A program made the translations under genes and the position numbers. A stretch of DNA of 34,637 bases from CAVZLD01 sp964522605 (GTDB taxonomy: Bacteria; Planctomycetota; Planctomycetia; Pirellulales; Pirellulaceae): positions 1 through 34,637 of the forward strand of contig CAZFWV010000038.1 in the NCBI GenBank assembly GCA_964522605.1. The letters run 5' to 3'. This document shows, in pieces, positions 1 through 9,495 of the stretch; the first letter of the stretch is position 1; every line of letters starts with the position of its first letter. The notes beneath the pieces were generated by a model. It had not been told where the DNA came from and searched no databases. It worked only from the letters and a program-made list of their open reading frames with translations.

Positions 1-140
1 CTTTTGTCCTCGCCTGACGTCTGCGGGTTAAACGAATCGCCACTGGGAGGATGATGTAACGTCATCCGAACCAGCAACTGAGAAGTCGCACGTCCCGCAC
101 GCCGGGAGGTCGATGTAACTTTGTTCAAGCCAGCAACTCG
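1..140 (+). repeat. Dispersed repeat module, two core copies
   Basis: Positions 6-36 match the right arm of the inverted repeat at 5565-5595 (GCGGGTTAAACGAA core). Positions 51-79 and 111-138 are two copies of a core that reads roughly GATGTAAC, then TCATCCGAACC, then AGCAACT. The stretch 6-79 matches 5565-5638 at 66 of 74 aligned positions by hand count, so the CotH gene that follows is bracketed by direct copies. Related cores lie at 14540-14568, 14711-14739 and, inverted, 8674-8704. The left arm of the palindrome would lie outside the window. Confidence 0.75.
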
Positions 141-152
141 ATCGGTGAAGGA

Positions 153-3100
153 ATGCGAAAACGATTACGAAGATCACGTCGACCGCGGTCACATCATGGA
201 ACTCTTGAGTCTCTAGAAGCACGCGTATTGCTGGCGGGCGACCTGATCGCGCAGTGGCGGGCCGACGATCTGAGCGAAACACTCAGTGATCAGGCCGACG
301 TGGCGGAGTGGGTCGATTCCGTCGCTTCGATTCAAGCGGTCGCCGAAGGCCAACCGCGACTGATCGAAAGCGCCCTGGGCGGCCGATCGGTCATCCGGCT
401 GGACACGAGTGATGGGATTGATGGCTTCAAAGTCACCGCGCTGAAAAACCCCTTATCCGGCGCAAATGACTTTTCGGTCGCGGTCGTCTTCCAAACCATG
501 TCTGCCGATTTGCAGGGCGGCCAGGCCGATTGGTACAAGAACTCCGGCCTGGTGGATGCCAACAGCCTGGGTTTGACGAAGGATTGGGGCGTGTCGATCA
601 ATGCCGCGGGGCAATTGTCGGCCGGAATGGGGTCCGGCTTTTTACGACCCATTGAGAACGTGTATAGCGACACAGTCGGGCTCAACGACGGACAGTTTCA
701 TGTCGCCGTCATGACGCGCAGCCTTGGACAGATCACGCTGTACGTGGACGGTGCTCCCGTCGGCGCGACCGCGGATGCAGACGCGGATGCTCGCGCACCT
801 CTGGAGCTGGTCCTGGGTCGGTCCGCCAATGGAAACCCCGGGTTCGATGGTGATCTGGCGGAAGTCCACCTGTACGACGGACAACTTGACGCGTCGGAAG
901 TTGCCTCGCTCAGCGCCGAACTGCGCGATTACTACAGCAACTCGCGTCCGCAGGCCGAGGACGACGTGTATCAGTTTATCGAGGACCAGCCTTTGAGTGC
1001 CGGAATGGTCCCGGTGTCTTCCGGAGTCTTGACCAATGACACGGACGCCGACGGGGACACGTTAAGGGCCGTTTTAGTTACCGAGCCCAGCCACGGTTAC
1101 CTGTCGCTATGGCCCGATGGTTCCTTTGTGTACGCACCGGAGTTGAATTTTTTTGGTACCGACAGCTTCCAGTACGTGGCTCGAGATTCTGCTTGGGACT
1201 CGGAGCCAGCCACGGTCACGTTGACCGTCCAGCCCCAACACGATCCCGCGGTTGCGGTCCCGGATGAATACAAGTCGTCGGCGGGAAGCGTGTTGGCCGT
1301 GGATGTCGCTTCGGGTGTTCTGGCAAACGACGCGAATCCGGACCTTGCTGATTTGCGCGCGGTGTTGGTCGAAGATGTTAGTCAGGGCCAGCTATTGCTC
1401 GCGGAAGACGGCTCCTTCACGTACGACCCGCAGGGGTTCTCAGGCGTCGAGCGGTTCACCTATCGCATCGACGATGGGGTTGCGTCTTCGAATACCGTGG
1501 AAGTTGCGTTGCGAATCAACTCGCCCCCGGTTGCCCGAGATGACCAGTTTGTGCTCGACGAAGACCAGTTGCTTTCTGTCTCCGTCAATGCGGGGATCCT
1601 GGCGAATGATGAGGACCGGGAGTCGGATCCCTTGACCGTGTCGCTGGCGGATTCGACCGCGCATGGGCAGCTGACCCTGAATGAAGATGGGTCGTTCAAC
1701 TATCAACCGGCGACGAATTATTCGGGGACCGATACATTCACCTACCGCTTGTCGGATGGTGAAGTCTCCTCGAATCTGGCCACCGTGACTTTGCAGATCC
1801 GCCCTGTGAATGATGCGCCGCTCGCGGTTGACGATGTGTACTTTGGACTCACCGATCACGTGTTTGAAATTCCGGCCGCGATTGGATTGCTGGCCAATGA
1901 TACTGATGTCGAGGGAGATCCACTGACGGCGCAGTTAATGACCGCACCGCCGATCGGCGATCTGACATTTTCGGCGGATGGTTCGTTCCGATATGTGCCG
2001 CCCACCGGTTTCACCGGGACGACCAGTTTTACGTATCGCGCTGCGGACGGCTCGGATTCGTCGTCCGTCGCCACCGTGCGGCTGGCCATCAATTCGCTGG
2101 AGCAGCAACAGCAGGTCGTGATTAACGAGGTTCACAGCGATCCGGATGTCACGACGGAACTGGTTGAGTTCATCGAACTGCACAATCGGGGCACGTCACC
2201 AGTGGATCTGTCGGGCTGGGCCTTGCGCGATGCGGTCGATTTCACGTTTCCCGCCGGTGCGTCGATCAGTCCGGGGGGCTACATCGTGGTGACGCAAAAC
2301 GTGGAGATGTTTGCGTCGAAGTTTGATCAATCTGCCCTCGGCCCGTGGACCGGCCGATTGCGCAATGAGGGCGACACGATCGAGCTGTGGACCGCGGCCG
2401 GTGACCTGATTGACACAGTCGACTATCAACTCGGTTTCCCCTGGCCCACCGTGGGCGATCCTCCCGGTCCGTCGCTGCAATTGGTCAACCCGTCGCTGGA
2501 AAACGATCTCGGTGGCAGTTGGCGTTCCGCTCCTCCAACGCCCGGCGCGCGAAACGCAGTTTATGCCACTAATGCAGCTCCACAAATGCGCCGCGTGGAA
2601 CACGTGCCGTCACAGCCAAGCTCGAGTGAGCAGGTCACCGTGACCGCACGCGTGACTGATCCCGATGGGGTCCAGAGCGTGACGTTGCAGTACCAGATCG
2701 TGAATCCGGGCGACTATATCGCCATCAGCGATTCACGCTATTCAACCGCGTGGACCACGATCGTGATGCGCGATGATGGTCTCGACGGGGATGAAGAGGC
2801 GAATGACGAGATCTACACGGCCGTGGTGCCGGCCGAAGTGCAGGTGCATCGTCGCCTGGTTCGCTATCGGATTACCGCGACCGATACGCTCGGCAGTTCG
2901 CTCACCGGTCCCTATGACGATGATCCCCAGCCCAACTTTGCCTATTACGTCTACGACGGTGTTCCATCCTGGACCGGTGCGGTTCGACCCGGTGTAACAC
3001 CGGAACAGACTTTCGACAGCGAGTTGCTGGAGAGTATTCCGGTTTACCAGTTGATCACGACGCGCAAATCACACGAAGATGCGCAGTTCATTCCCAACTC

Positions 3101-5447
3101 GACACGCAGCAGCGGGTATGGGGGCAGCGATTACCTTTGGGAAGGAACGTTGATCTACGACGGCGTGGTCTACGACCATATTCGCTTTCGCGCTCGTGGC
3201 GGTGTCTGGCGATACGCCATGGGCAAGAATATGTGGAAGTTCGACTTCAATCGAGGCCACAGTTTCCAGGCCCGCGATGACTACGGTCAGCTCTACGATA
3301 CCCAATGGGACAAACTCAATTTCTCTGCCATCATTCAACAGGGCGATTTCCAGCACCGAGGCGAACAGGGCCTGTTTGAATCGGTCGGCTTCAAACTGTT
3401 CAATCTGGCCGGCACCGAAAGTCCCAATACGCAGTTCGTCCATTTCCGCATTGTGGAAAGTGCCGATGAGCAGGGTGACAACCAGTACAGCAGTGATTTT
3501 CAGGGAATGTACCTGGCGATCGAACAGCCCGACGGAAGGATGCTCGAGGAACACGGACTTCCGGATGGGAACTTCTACAAGATCGAAGGGAACCAGCCCG
3601 AGTCGGTAGCCAATCAAGGCCCGGATCAGGTTTCCGATGCGTCCGATGTTCGTGAGTTCATTCGCGCCTTCACCCGCTCGCCGTATCCGGATGAGTTGTG
3701 GTGGCGCGAGAATCTGGACTTAGAGCGGTATTACGGATATCAGGCGATTTCGCAGGCGATCCACCACTACGATACGGCGTTTGGGAAGAATTTTTACTAC
3801 TACAGCAATCCCGAGACGGGCCTGTGGCAAATTCACCCCTGGGATTTGGACCTGACGTGGGCCGACAATATGTACGGCAACGAAAATCATGAGTTCAACC
3901 TGCGGGTGGCGAAGAACGACGATTTCAATCACTACGTCAATCAGGCAAACATCGATCTTCGGAACCGACTGAATCACGAGTATCAGAACCGGACGCGAGA
4001 AATCCTCGATCTGCTGTACAACACCGAACAGACCGGCATGCTGATCGATGAAATGGCCTCCGTGATCTATCAGCCCGGCCAGTTGTCGATGACGGACGCC
4101 GATCGAGCAATGTGGGACTATAACCCGATCATGGCCCAATCGTCGCGCTACACGAACAGCAGTAAGAACGGCACAAGGTATCATTTCTACGATCGCGCCA
4201 CGACGAAAGATTTCCCCGGCATGATGAAGATCATGAAGGATTACGTCGTGACGCGGAATGCGTGGATCAATCGCAACATCTTGACGAATGAGTCGACCAT
4301 CCCGTCCACTCCCGAAGCAACCTACGTGGGTGAGGACGGTTTTCCCGTCGATGGTCTGACATTCGAGACGACTGCGTTCCAGAGTCCGATCGGCGCGGCA
4401 TTTTCCGCCGTCGAGTGGCGGATTGCCGAAATCACTGATCCGTCCGCTCCGGGCTACGATCCCTTCGATCGTTCGGAACCCCGGAAGTACGAAATCGAGG
4501 CGACCTGGGAAAGCGGTCCGCTCGGCGAATTCTCCCCCTCCGTCACCATTCCGGGCCACCTCGTCCAGCCCGGACGGACGTACCGCGTCCGCGTTCGAAT
4601 GCGCGACAATGATGACCACTGGAGTCATTGGTCACAGCCGGTGCAGTTCGTTGCGGGTTCGGCGAATGCCGTCGATCTGGCCGGTGCGCTGCGCGTTAGC
4701 GAAGTGAACTATAATCCGTCCGCTCCGACCGCCGCAGAGCGCGCGGCAGGATTCACGGACAATAATGAATTCGAGTTCATTGAACTCGTTAATATCAGTA
4801 ATCAGACGATCGACCTGCAGCCTGCGGAATTGACTCAGGTCCAGAATGAGAATGGAGAAGAGGGCGTCACCTTCCGTTTCGCCGAAGGTGCCATTCACTC
4901 GTTAGCACCCGGACAGCGCGTGCTGGTCGTCGAAAACCTCGATGCGTTTGCGGCGCGGTACGGCGACAACCTGCCCGTCGCCGGCCAATGGTCGGGTCGG
5001 CTGAGCAATTCCAATGAACTCATCACGCTCTCGGCGTTCGGCAACGTGATTCAGCAGTTCCGCTATCAAGACCATTGGCATCCCGAAACGGACGGTCGTG
5101 GAGCAACGCTTGAAATCGTTGATGCGGCGCTCGCGGATCTGGATGCCTGGAATCTGTCCAGCGCTTGGCAACCCAGTGTACGCCCCGGGGGCAGTCCCGG
5201 TAGCTCCAGTCGAATTCCTGGCGATGCCAACCTGGATGGCCGCTTCGATACGGCCGACATCGTGCAAATCCTCCAAGCCGGGAAATATGAAGACGGGATC
5301 CCCGACAATGCGACCTGGGAAGAAGGGGATTGGAACGGCGACGGCGACTTTGATACGCTCGACTTGGTCCTCGCCTTGACCTTCGGAATGTATGAGGTCG
5401 ATCCACTCCCGGCTCGGATCGTCGATCCGGATCGAACGGCCGAATAG
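153..5447 (+). CDS. Giant secreted CotH-kinase / lamin-tail / dockerin protein
   Basis: 1764 residues. The N-terminus is basic and carries LESLEARVLLAGD (about 18-30), an LEPR-XLL-type motif typical of planctomycete exported giants. Domains in order: LamG/concanavalin-like 30-260; four cadherin-like repeats of about 95 residues (262, 365, 456, 552 onward) with the NDxDxxGD and GSFxYxP signatures; lamin-tail domain 654-800; Ig-like 806-937; CotH kinase-like 953-1376; Fn3-like 1398-1500; second lamin-tail 1510-1685; type I dockerin 1688-1753 with two Ca loops (DANLDGRFDTAD, DWNGDGDFDTLD). The CotH part looks intact: lysines in GKNMWKFDF, the GMYLAIEQPD strand, and the metal-binding PWDLD at 1229-1233. 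CotH proteins are atypical secreted protein kinases, so this is probably an extracellular or surface kinase with adhesive modules; its substrate is unknown. The ATG follows AAGGA directly with no spacer, which is unusual. It stands alone between repeat copies. Confidence 0.9.
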   Translation: MRKRLRRSRRPRSHHGTLESLEARVLLAGDLIAQWRADDLSETLSDQADVAEWVDSVASIQAVAEGQPRLIESALGGRSVIRLDTSDGIDGFKVTALKNPLSGANDFSVAVVFQTMSADLQGGQADWYKNSGLVDANSLGLTKDWGVSINAAGQLSAGMGSGFLRPIENVYSDTVGLNDGQFHVAVMTRSLGQITLYVDGAPVGATADADADARAPLELVLGRSANGNPGFDGDLAEVHLYDGQLDASEVASLSAELRDYYSNSRPQAEDDVYQFIEDQPLSAGMVPVSSGVLTNDTDADGDTLRAVLVTEPSHGYLSLWPDGSFVYAPELNFFGTDSFQYVARDSAWDSEPATVTLTVQPQHDPAVAVPDEYKSSAGSVLAVDVASGVLANDANPDLADLRAVLVEDVSQGQLLLAEDGSFTYDPQGFSGVERFTYRIDDGVASSNTVEVALRINSPPVARDDQFVLDEDQLLSVSVNAGILANDEDRESDPLTVSLADSTAHGQLTLNEDGSFNYQPATNYSGTDTFTYRLSDGEVSSNLATVTLQIRPVNDAPLAVDDVYFGLTDHVFEIPAAIGLLANDTDVEGDPLTAQLMTAPPIGDLTFSADGSFRYVPPTGFTGTTSFTYRAADGSDSSSVATVRLAINSLEQQQQVVINEVHSDPDVTTELVEFIELHNRGTSPVDLSGWALRDAVDFTFPAGASISPGGYIVVTQNVEMFASKFDQSALGPWTGRLRNEGDTIELWTAAGDLIDTVDYQLGFPWPTVGDPPGPSLQLVNPSLENDLGGSWRSAPPTPGARNAVYATNAAPQMRRVEHVPSQPSSSEQVTVTARVTDPDGVQSVTLQYQIVNPGDYIAISDSRYSTAWTTIVMRDDGLDGDEEANDEIYTAVVPAEVQVHRRLVRYRITATDTLGSSLTGPYDDDPQPNFAYYVYDGVPSWTGAVRPGVTPEQTFDSELLESIPVYQLITTRKSHEDAQFIPNSTRSSGYGGSDYLWEGTLIYDGVVYDHIRFRARGGVWRYAMGKNMWKFDFNRGHSFQARDDYGQLYDTQWDKLNFSAIIQQGDFQHRGEQGLFESVGFKLFNLAGTESPNTQFVHFRIVESADEQGDNQYSSDFQGMYLAIEQPDGRMLEEHGLPDGNFYKIEGNQPESVANQGPDQVSDASDVREFIRAFTRSPYPDELWWRENLDLERYYGYQAISQAIHHYDTAFGKNFYYYSNPETGLWQIHPWDLDLTWADNMYGNENHEFNLRVAKNDDFNHYVNQANIDLRNRLNHEYQNRTREILDLLYNTEQTGMLIDEMASVIYQPGQLSMTDADRAMWDYNPIMAQSSRYTNSSKNGTRYHFYDRATTKDFPGMMKIMKDYVVTRNAWINRNILTNESTIPSTPEATYVGEDGFPVDGLTFETTAFQSPIGAAFSAVEWRIAEITDPSAPGYDPFDRSEPRKYEIEATWESGPLGEFSPSVTIPGHLVQPGRTYRVRVRMRDNDDHWSHWSQPVQFVAGSANAVDLAGALRVSEVNYNPSAPTAAERAAGFTDNNEFEFIELVNISNQTIDLQPAELTQVQNENGEEGVTFRFAEGAIHSLAPGQRVLVVENLDAFAARYGDNLPVAGQWSGRLSNSNELITLSAFGNVIQQFRYQDHWHPETDGRGATLEIVDAALADLDAWNLSSAWQPSVRPGGSPGSSSRIPGDANLDGRFDTADIVQILQAGKYEDGIPDNATWEEGDWNGDGDFDTLDLVLALTFGMYEVDPLPARIVDPDRTAE

Positions 5448-5521
5448 TCCAGTCCAGCCCACAGAGGTCGTGCAGCTTCAAGTGGCGGTTTTCCGAAGTC
5501 TCAGAGCAGGATTCGTGGCGA

Positions 5522-5640
5522 TTCGTTTAACCCGCAGCCGCCAGGCGAGGACAAAAGGCAAATCGTCCTCGCCTGACGGCTGCGGGTTAAACGAACGGCA
5601 ACTGGAAGGATGTTGTAACTTCATCCGAGCCAGCAACTTA
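5522..5640 (+). repeat. Long inverted repeat plus core module
   Basis: Arms 5522-5552 and 5565-5595 pair over 31 positions with one mismatch around a 12-nt loop. The core TGTTGTAACTTCATCCGAG...CAGCAACT follows at 5611-5638. It may act as a bidirectional terminator after the CotH gene, though no T-run follows. The rest of the 533-bp gap before the histidine kinase holds another hairpin (5660-5671 pairing with 5685-5696, 11 of 12) and no gene I can support. Confidence 0.8.
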
Positions 5641-5659
5641 AAAAGTGCGCAATCTCAAC

Positions 5660-5696
5660 GTTCCGGGCACGTTCCAGGCCAACCCGTGCCCGGGAC
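5660..5696 (+). other. Hairpin, GC-rich
   Basis: GTTCCGGGCACG at 5660-5671 pairs with CGTGCCCGGGAC at 5685-5696, with one wobble position. There is no T-run. It may be another repeat or a 5' structure; it lies 285 bp before the histidine kinase start. Confidence 0.5.
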
Positions 5697-5980
5697 GAAA
5701 TGAAGGCTCACCGCGAAGCGCTGCCGTGGATTGCGGATCTTTTCGGGATTGCCTGCAGCTCCCAGACTCTGTAGTTCGCGTGAATCCCATGAGGCATCAG
5801 ATGACAGGCCATCGCTGCGTTGTCTGCGGATTCGGAAGGAATCTGGGATTCTCGCGGACAGATGATTCCCACCTCGACCAAAAACCGCGATAATCGTCGG
5901 TCCGAGTGAGTCGGGGCTCCACCGGTGAGTGAGGGGAGCAGGGGTTTCACGGAGGCAAGTTAAGGGAGGAAGGATCATCC

Positions 5981-8590
5981 ATGACGGAGCGCAGCGGCCA
6001 GCGTCGCAGGAGTCGAGGCAACCGATCTCAGACAAAACAGTCATTGATGACCGAATCGAATCGGAGACTCGACTCGGGCGTGACGGAGGCGTCCGTTCGG
6101 CGTCCGGATTCGTCGACCGACGAGTCGTCTTCCAGTTCCGAGCTGCGACGGCTCGTTGAGCAGTTGCAGCAGAGTCAGGCCGATCTGCAGCACACTCTGG
6201 CGGAAGTGCAAGCTCGCAATGTGGAACTGGAGGCTGCGAATCGGGAGCTGCTGCACTCCAACAACAAGTTGCATAATACGAATCAGCTGCAGCATTCGGT
6301 CAATCTGAGTCTCGGCACGGTCAATGCCGAGCATCAGAAGAAGATTGACGAGCTGAACCAGTTGAATCGCGACATGCATCACCTGCTGCAGGGTACGGAT
6401 GTCGGCGTGATCTTTCTCGATCGGCAGTTGCGGATTCGCAAATTCACGCCGCGGATCGACCGGACGTTTTCCATGCGGTCGTCCGATATCGGGCAGGCGA
6501 TTACCGAGGTCGCTCATCGAATCTGCTTCGTGGAACTCGAGTGCGCGTTGAAGAGGGTGATTACCCAGCAGGAGCCTTTCGAGACGGACGTGCGAGATGA
6601 TGATGGGAACAGCTATTTGTTGCGGATCCTGCCCTATGTGAGCGACGAGACGGTCGATGGCGTGGTCATCATGATGATTGACATTAACGCCTTGGAGGAA
6701 ACTCGTCGCAATCTGACTCAGTTGTCGTCAATCGTAGAGTTTTCGGGCGATGCGATTCTCGCGACGACGCCGGACGGCGTGATCACTGCGTGGAACCACG
6801 GGGCGGAGGACCTGTTCGGATACACCGAGAAGGAAGCGATTGGGCAATCGATGGATCTAGTGGTGCCGGCGGAGCGGCGCGAGGAGCTGGCGGCGGAGCG
6901 GCAGCGGATCATGGACGGCGAGCTATCTCGCGAGATCACGACGGTTCGCCGAGACAAGAACGGTCGGCGAGTTGATGTTGCAGTACGCCTGTCACCGATG
7001 CGCGATGCGTGTGGGCACGTGGTTGGGATTTCGGCGATCGATCGAGACATCACCGACATCGTCGCTGCGCAAAACGAGCTCCGGGAAAGTGAACATCGCT
7101 TTCGCGGAACCTTCGAGAATGCCGCTGTCGGTATGGCTCACGTCGATCTGAATGGCTGTCTATTACGTGTCAATCAGCGCTTGTGTGAAATTGTCGGTTA
7201 CCCTCGCGAGGAATTGCTGCAGAAGAACGTCCAGACCATTACGCATGCGGATGACCGGGCAACCGACCTGGAGATTGTCAGTGCGCTGCATCACGGCAAG
7301 ATTGACACCTATTCTCGTGAGAAGCGCTACGTCCGAAAGAACGGGACGGTCGTCTGGATCTACGTGACGGTCTCCCTACAGCGCGATGAGTGGGGTAAGC
7401 CGCTCTACTGCATCGCGATTATTGTGGACATTTCCAAGCGAAAGCAGTTTGAAGAAGCTCTGCGTCGAGCGGTGCAACAACGCGACCAGTTTCTCGCAAT
7501 GCTGTCGCACGAGTTGCGCAACCCGCTTGCGGCGGTAAGAAATGCCATCCGATTGCTGGAGCGTGAGGACGCCAGCACGGAGGCTCATGCGGAGGCACGC
7601 CAGGTTGTCAAACGACAGACGGACTTGATGACACGTTTGTTGGATGAGCTGCTGGATGTGTCACGGATTACGCAGAACAAGATCACACTGCGTAAACGCG
7701 TCGTCAATCTGACGGATGTCGTGCTCGAGGCGGTTGATTCCGCTCAGGCAAATGCCCGAGAACGACGGATCTCGATCGGGCTCGAGATCGAGCAGGAGTC
7801 GCTGTTCGTTTTTGGCGACCCGGCTCGCCTGCAGCAGGTCGTCGCGAATCTGTTGACAAATGCGGTGAAATACTCGGCCGCGGAAAAACGAATCCTTGTG
7901 CGTCTGGCGCGGGACGATCGACAAGCCGTGTTGCGAGTCGAAGATCAGGGGATCGGAATCGAACCGGAGTTGATCAGCCGCATTTTTGACCTTTTCGTCC
8001 AGTCCGATGAAACGCTGGCACGGAGCGAAGGCGGCATGGGAGTCGGATTAGCGCTGGTGAAATCATTGGTCGAGATGCACGGCGGATCCGTCTCGGCACA
8101 TAGCGCCGGGCGCGGTTGTGGCAGTCAGTTCGTGGTTTGTCTACCGCTGAGTCAACATCTGGTCGACCGACCTTCGATGGGCGCATTGACCCACTCGCAT
8201 GCCAAGAGTGCGATGTCTATTCTGTTGGTCGAGGATAACGCCGACAGCCGTGGGATGCTGAAGAGCCTGTTGGAACTCGATGGACATCAGGTCACAGTGG
8301 CCGAAGACGGTCGCGAAGGACTCGACGCGATTCTGCGCGAACGACCCAAGGTGGCGCTCGTCGATATCGGTTTGCCCGGAATGGATGGATATGCGGTCGC
8401 GCGAGAAGTGCGCAAACAATTGAAAGTGGTCGAAGTGTACCTCGTTGCCCTGACCGGTTACGGACGGGAAAAGGATCGGCAGAAAGCCTTCTCGGCCGGC
8501 TTCGATGAACACTTGGTCAAGCCGGTCCACCCGGATGACCTCTCCCGCGTACTCGGCCGTGCCCAGTTGCGAACCGAATTGGGCGAGTGA
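5981..8590 (+). CDS. Hybrid histidine kinase, three PAS domains and receiver
   Basis: 869 residues, no transmembrane segment seen, so a cytoplasmic sensor. Order: low-complexity start; coiled coil 48-130; PAS_10-type domain about 138-237 (VGVIFLDRQLRIRKFTP); PAS 248-360; PAS 366-487; HisKA with H-box MLSHELRNPL and phospho-accepting His510; HATPase with N-box about 618-633, G1 DQGIGI near 653 and G2 GMGVGLALVK near 684; receiver domain 745-862 with phospho-acceptor Asp795 and Lys847. All catalytic motifs look intact. The coiled coil plus PAS_10 resembles the C-terminal half of CheB-CheR-PAS fusion proteins, but the methylesterase and methyltransferase parts are absent. The start ATG has a GGAAGGA site about 8 nt upstream. 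No cognate output regulator lies next to it, so its signal and target are unknown. Confidence 0.93.
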   Translation: MTERSGQRRRSRGNRSQTKQSLMTESNRRLDSGVTEASVRRPDSSTDESSSSSELRRLVEQLQQSQADLQHTLAEVQARNVELEAANRELLHSNNKLHNTNQLQHSVNLSLGTVNAEHQKKIDELNQLNRDMHHLLQGTDVGVIFLDRQLRIRKFTPRIDRTFSMRSSDIGQAITEVAHRICFVELECALKRVITQQEPFETDVRDDDGNSYLLRILPYVSDETVDGVVIMMIDINALEETRRNLTQLSSIVEFSGDAILATTPDGVITAWNHGAEDLFGYTEKEAIGQSMDLVVPAERREELAAERQRIMDGELSREITTVRRDKNGRRVDVAVRLSPMRDACGHVVGISAIDRDITDIVAAQNELRESEHRFRGTFENAAVGMAHVDLNGCLLRVNQRLCEIVGYPREELLQKNVQTITHADDRATDLEIVSALHHGKIDTYSREKRYVRKNGTVVWIYVTVSLQRDEWGKPLYCIAIIVDISKRKQFEEALRRAVQQRDQFLAMLSHELRNPLAAVRNAIRLLEREDASTEAHAEARQVVKRQTDLMTRLLDELLDVSRITQNKITLRKRVVNLTDVVLEAVDSAQANARERRISIGLEIEQESLFVFGDPARLQQVVANLLTNAVKYSAAEKRILVRLARDDRQAVLRVEDQGIGIEPELISRIFDLFVQSDETLARSEGGMGVGLALVKSLVEMHGGSVSAHSAGRGCGSQFVVCLPLSQHLVDRPSMGALTHSHAKSAMSILLVEDNADSRGMLKSLLELDGHQVTVAEDGREGLDAILRERPKVALVDIGLPGMDGYAVAREVRKQLKVVEVYLVALTGYGREKDRQKAFSAGFDEHLVKPVHPDDLSRVLGRAQLRTELGE

Positions 8591-8673
8591 GCTTGATCGG
8601 CACACTCGGCGTGCTCTCGTGTCACATGTGATCCGGAGTGTTGATCCAGTCTGGGGAGGGCGTGCATTTTTTT

Positions 8674-8818
8674 GAGTTGCTGGTTCGGAAGGAATCACTT
8701 CACCCTCCCGCGCGGGAGGGTCGGACGCGCAGCGTCCGGGGAGGGTCTTTCGTGAACGAGCAACACGTGCCGAGCGCGTTGCGCACTCCACCCTCTCCGG
8801 GTCTGACGGCCTGACTCT
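8674..8818 (-). repeat. 145-bp dispersed repeat, inverted copy
   Basis: Read on the minus strand this matches 14595-14739 along almost its whole length, including the ends CCGAACCAGCAACT / CCGAACCAACAACT and the internal CCCTCCCGC...GCGGGAGGG palindrome. It contains an inverted copy of the TTAAC/CAGCAACT core (8674-8704). It opens the 905-bp non-coding stretch 8591-9495, in which I find repeats and no gene. Confidence 0.75.
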
Positions 8819-8820
8819 GG

Positions 8821-9083
8821 GCTGTTGAAAATCTGACAGGCTCGTCCATAGCGGAGCCGATCCACTCTGGCTCCCCTCGCCCCGTTTCGGGGAGAGGGGC
8901 CGGGGGAGAGGGGCTTTCAACTCGCCACAATCCACGAGGAATCTTGGGACTTTCGGATGCCGGGCCCCTCATCCCCAGCCCTTCTCCCCCGCAAAGCCGG
9001 GGGAGAAGGGAGCGAGGATTTCGGTTGGTTCATTGCCTGCCAGAACTTCCCAGGTTTCCGAGTCGAAAACATTTTCAACAGGC
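8821..9083 (+). repeat. 263-bp segment with short terminal inverted repeats and two hairpins
   Basis: The ends GGCTGTTGAAAAT and ATTTTCAACAGGC (9071-9083) are complementary over 12 of 13 positions. Inside are two strong hairpins: 8873-8899 (CCCCTC...GAGGGG with loop TTT) and 8979-9010 (CCCTTCTCCCCC with its perfect complement, 8-nt loop). The end sequence resembles the arms of the element at 33052-33149. It may be a small non-autonomous mobile element or two independent repeats; no coding sequence. Confidence 0.5.
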
Positions 9084-9149
9084 CAGCCTGACTCTCCCAG
9101 AGGGAGAGTGCACTCTGTCTATATACGCCTACAAAACCAACACCCATAA

Positions 9150-9246
9150 ACTGCACGACCTCCAGAGGAAGAGTGAATTCGGTTCGTAAACTCCGGAAAA
9201 CACGAACTTCTCAACTGCACGAACTCCGGAGAGAGAGAGTGAATTC
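9150..9246 (+). repeat. Two copies of an ACTGCACGA...GAGTGAATTC motif
   Basis: Copies at 9150-9180 and 9214-9246 share ACTGCACGA, then TCCAGAG or TCCGGAG, then GAGTGAATTC. The second continues as GCTGCTGCC and a run ending TGCAGGCT. A third copy with the same continuation is at 14745-14775. Function unknown. Confidence 0.65.
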
Positions 9247-9495
9247 GCTGCTGCCCGCCCACGGCTGTGCTGCAGGCTGAACACGCACCGGACCCCCGCC
9301 TGGGAACAGGTAGATCGAGGGGATCTAAGTTGGACGCGATCTCTACGACCCTTTCTGCTCCGCAGTCCTCGCGGGCGGCACGTAATGTGCACTGTTTTGC
9401 TTGATTCCTTCCGGAAACGGTTGGTTGCGTTTCCCGGTAATCCGCAGACCACGCTGCGGGAAGGCACGTTCACGACTGCAACAGAGGAGATTCCG

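Noticed and set aside
3069..4628. Long minus-strand open frames within the CotH gene (182 and 302 codons)
   Set aside because: They lie opposite a gene with clear domains, lack ribosome sites and known motifs, and follow from the high GC third positions.
8141..8935. Minus-strand open frame of 264 codons
   Set aside because: It overlaps the receiver domain of the histidine kinase and runs into repeats; the sequence has no protein character.
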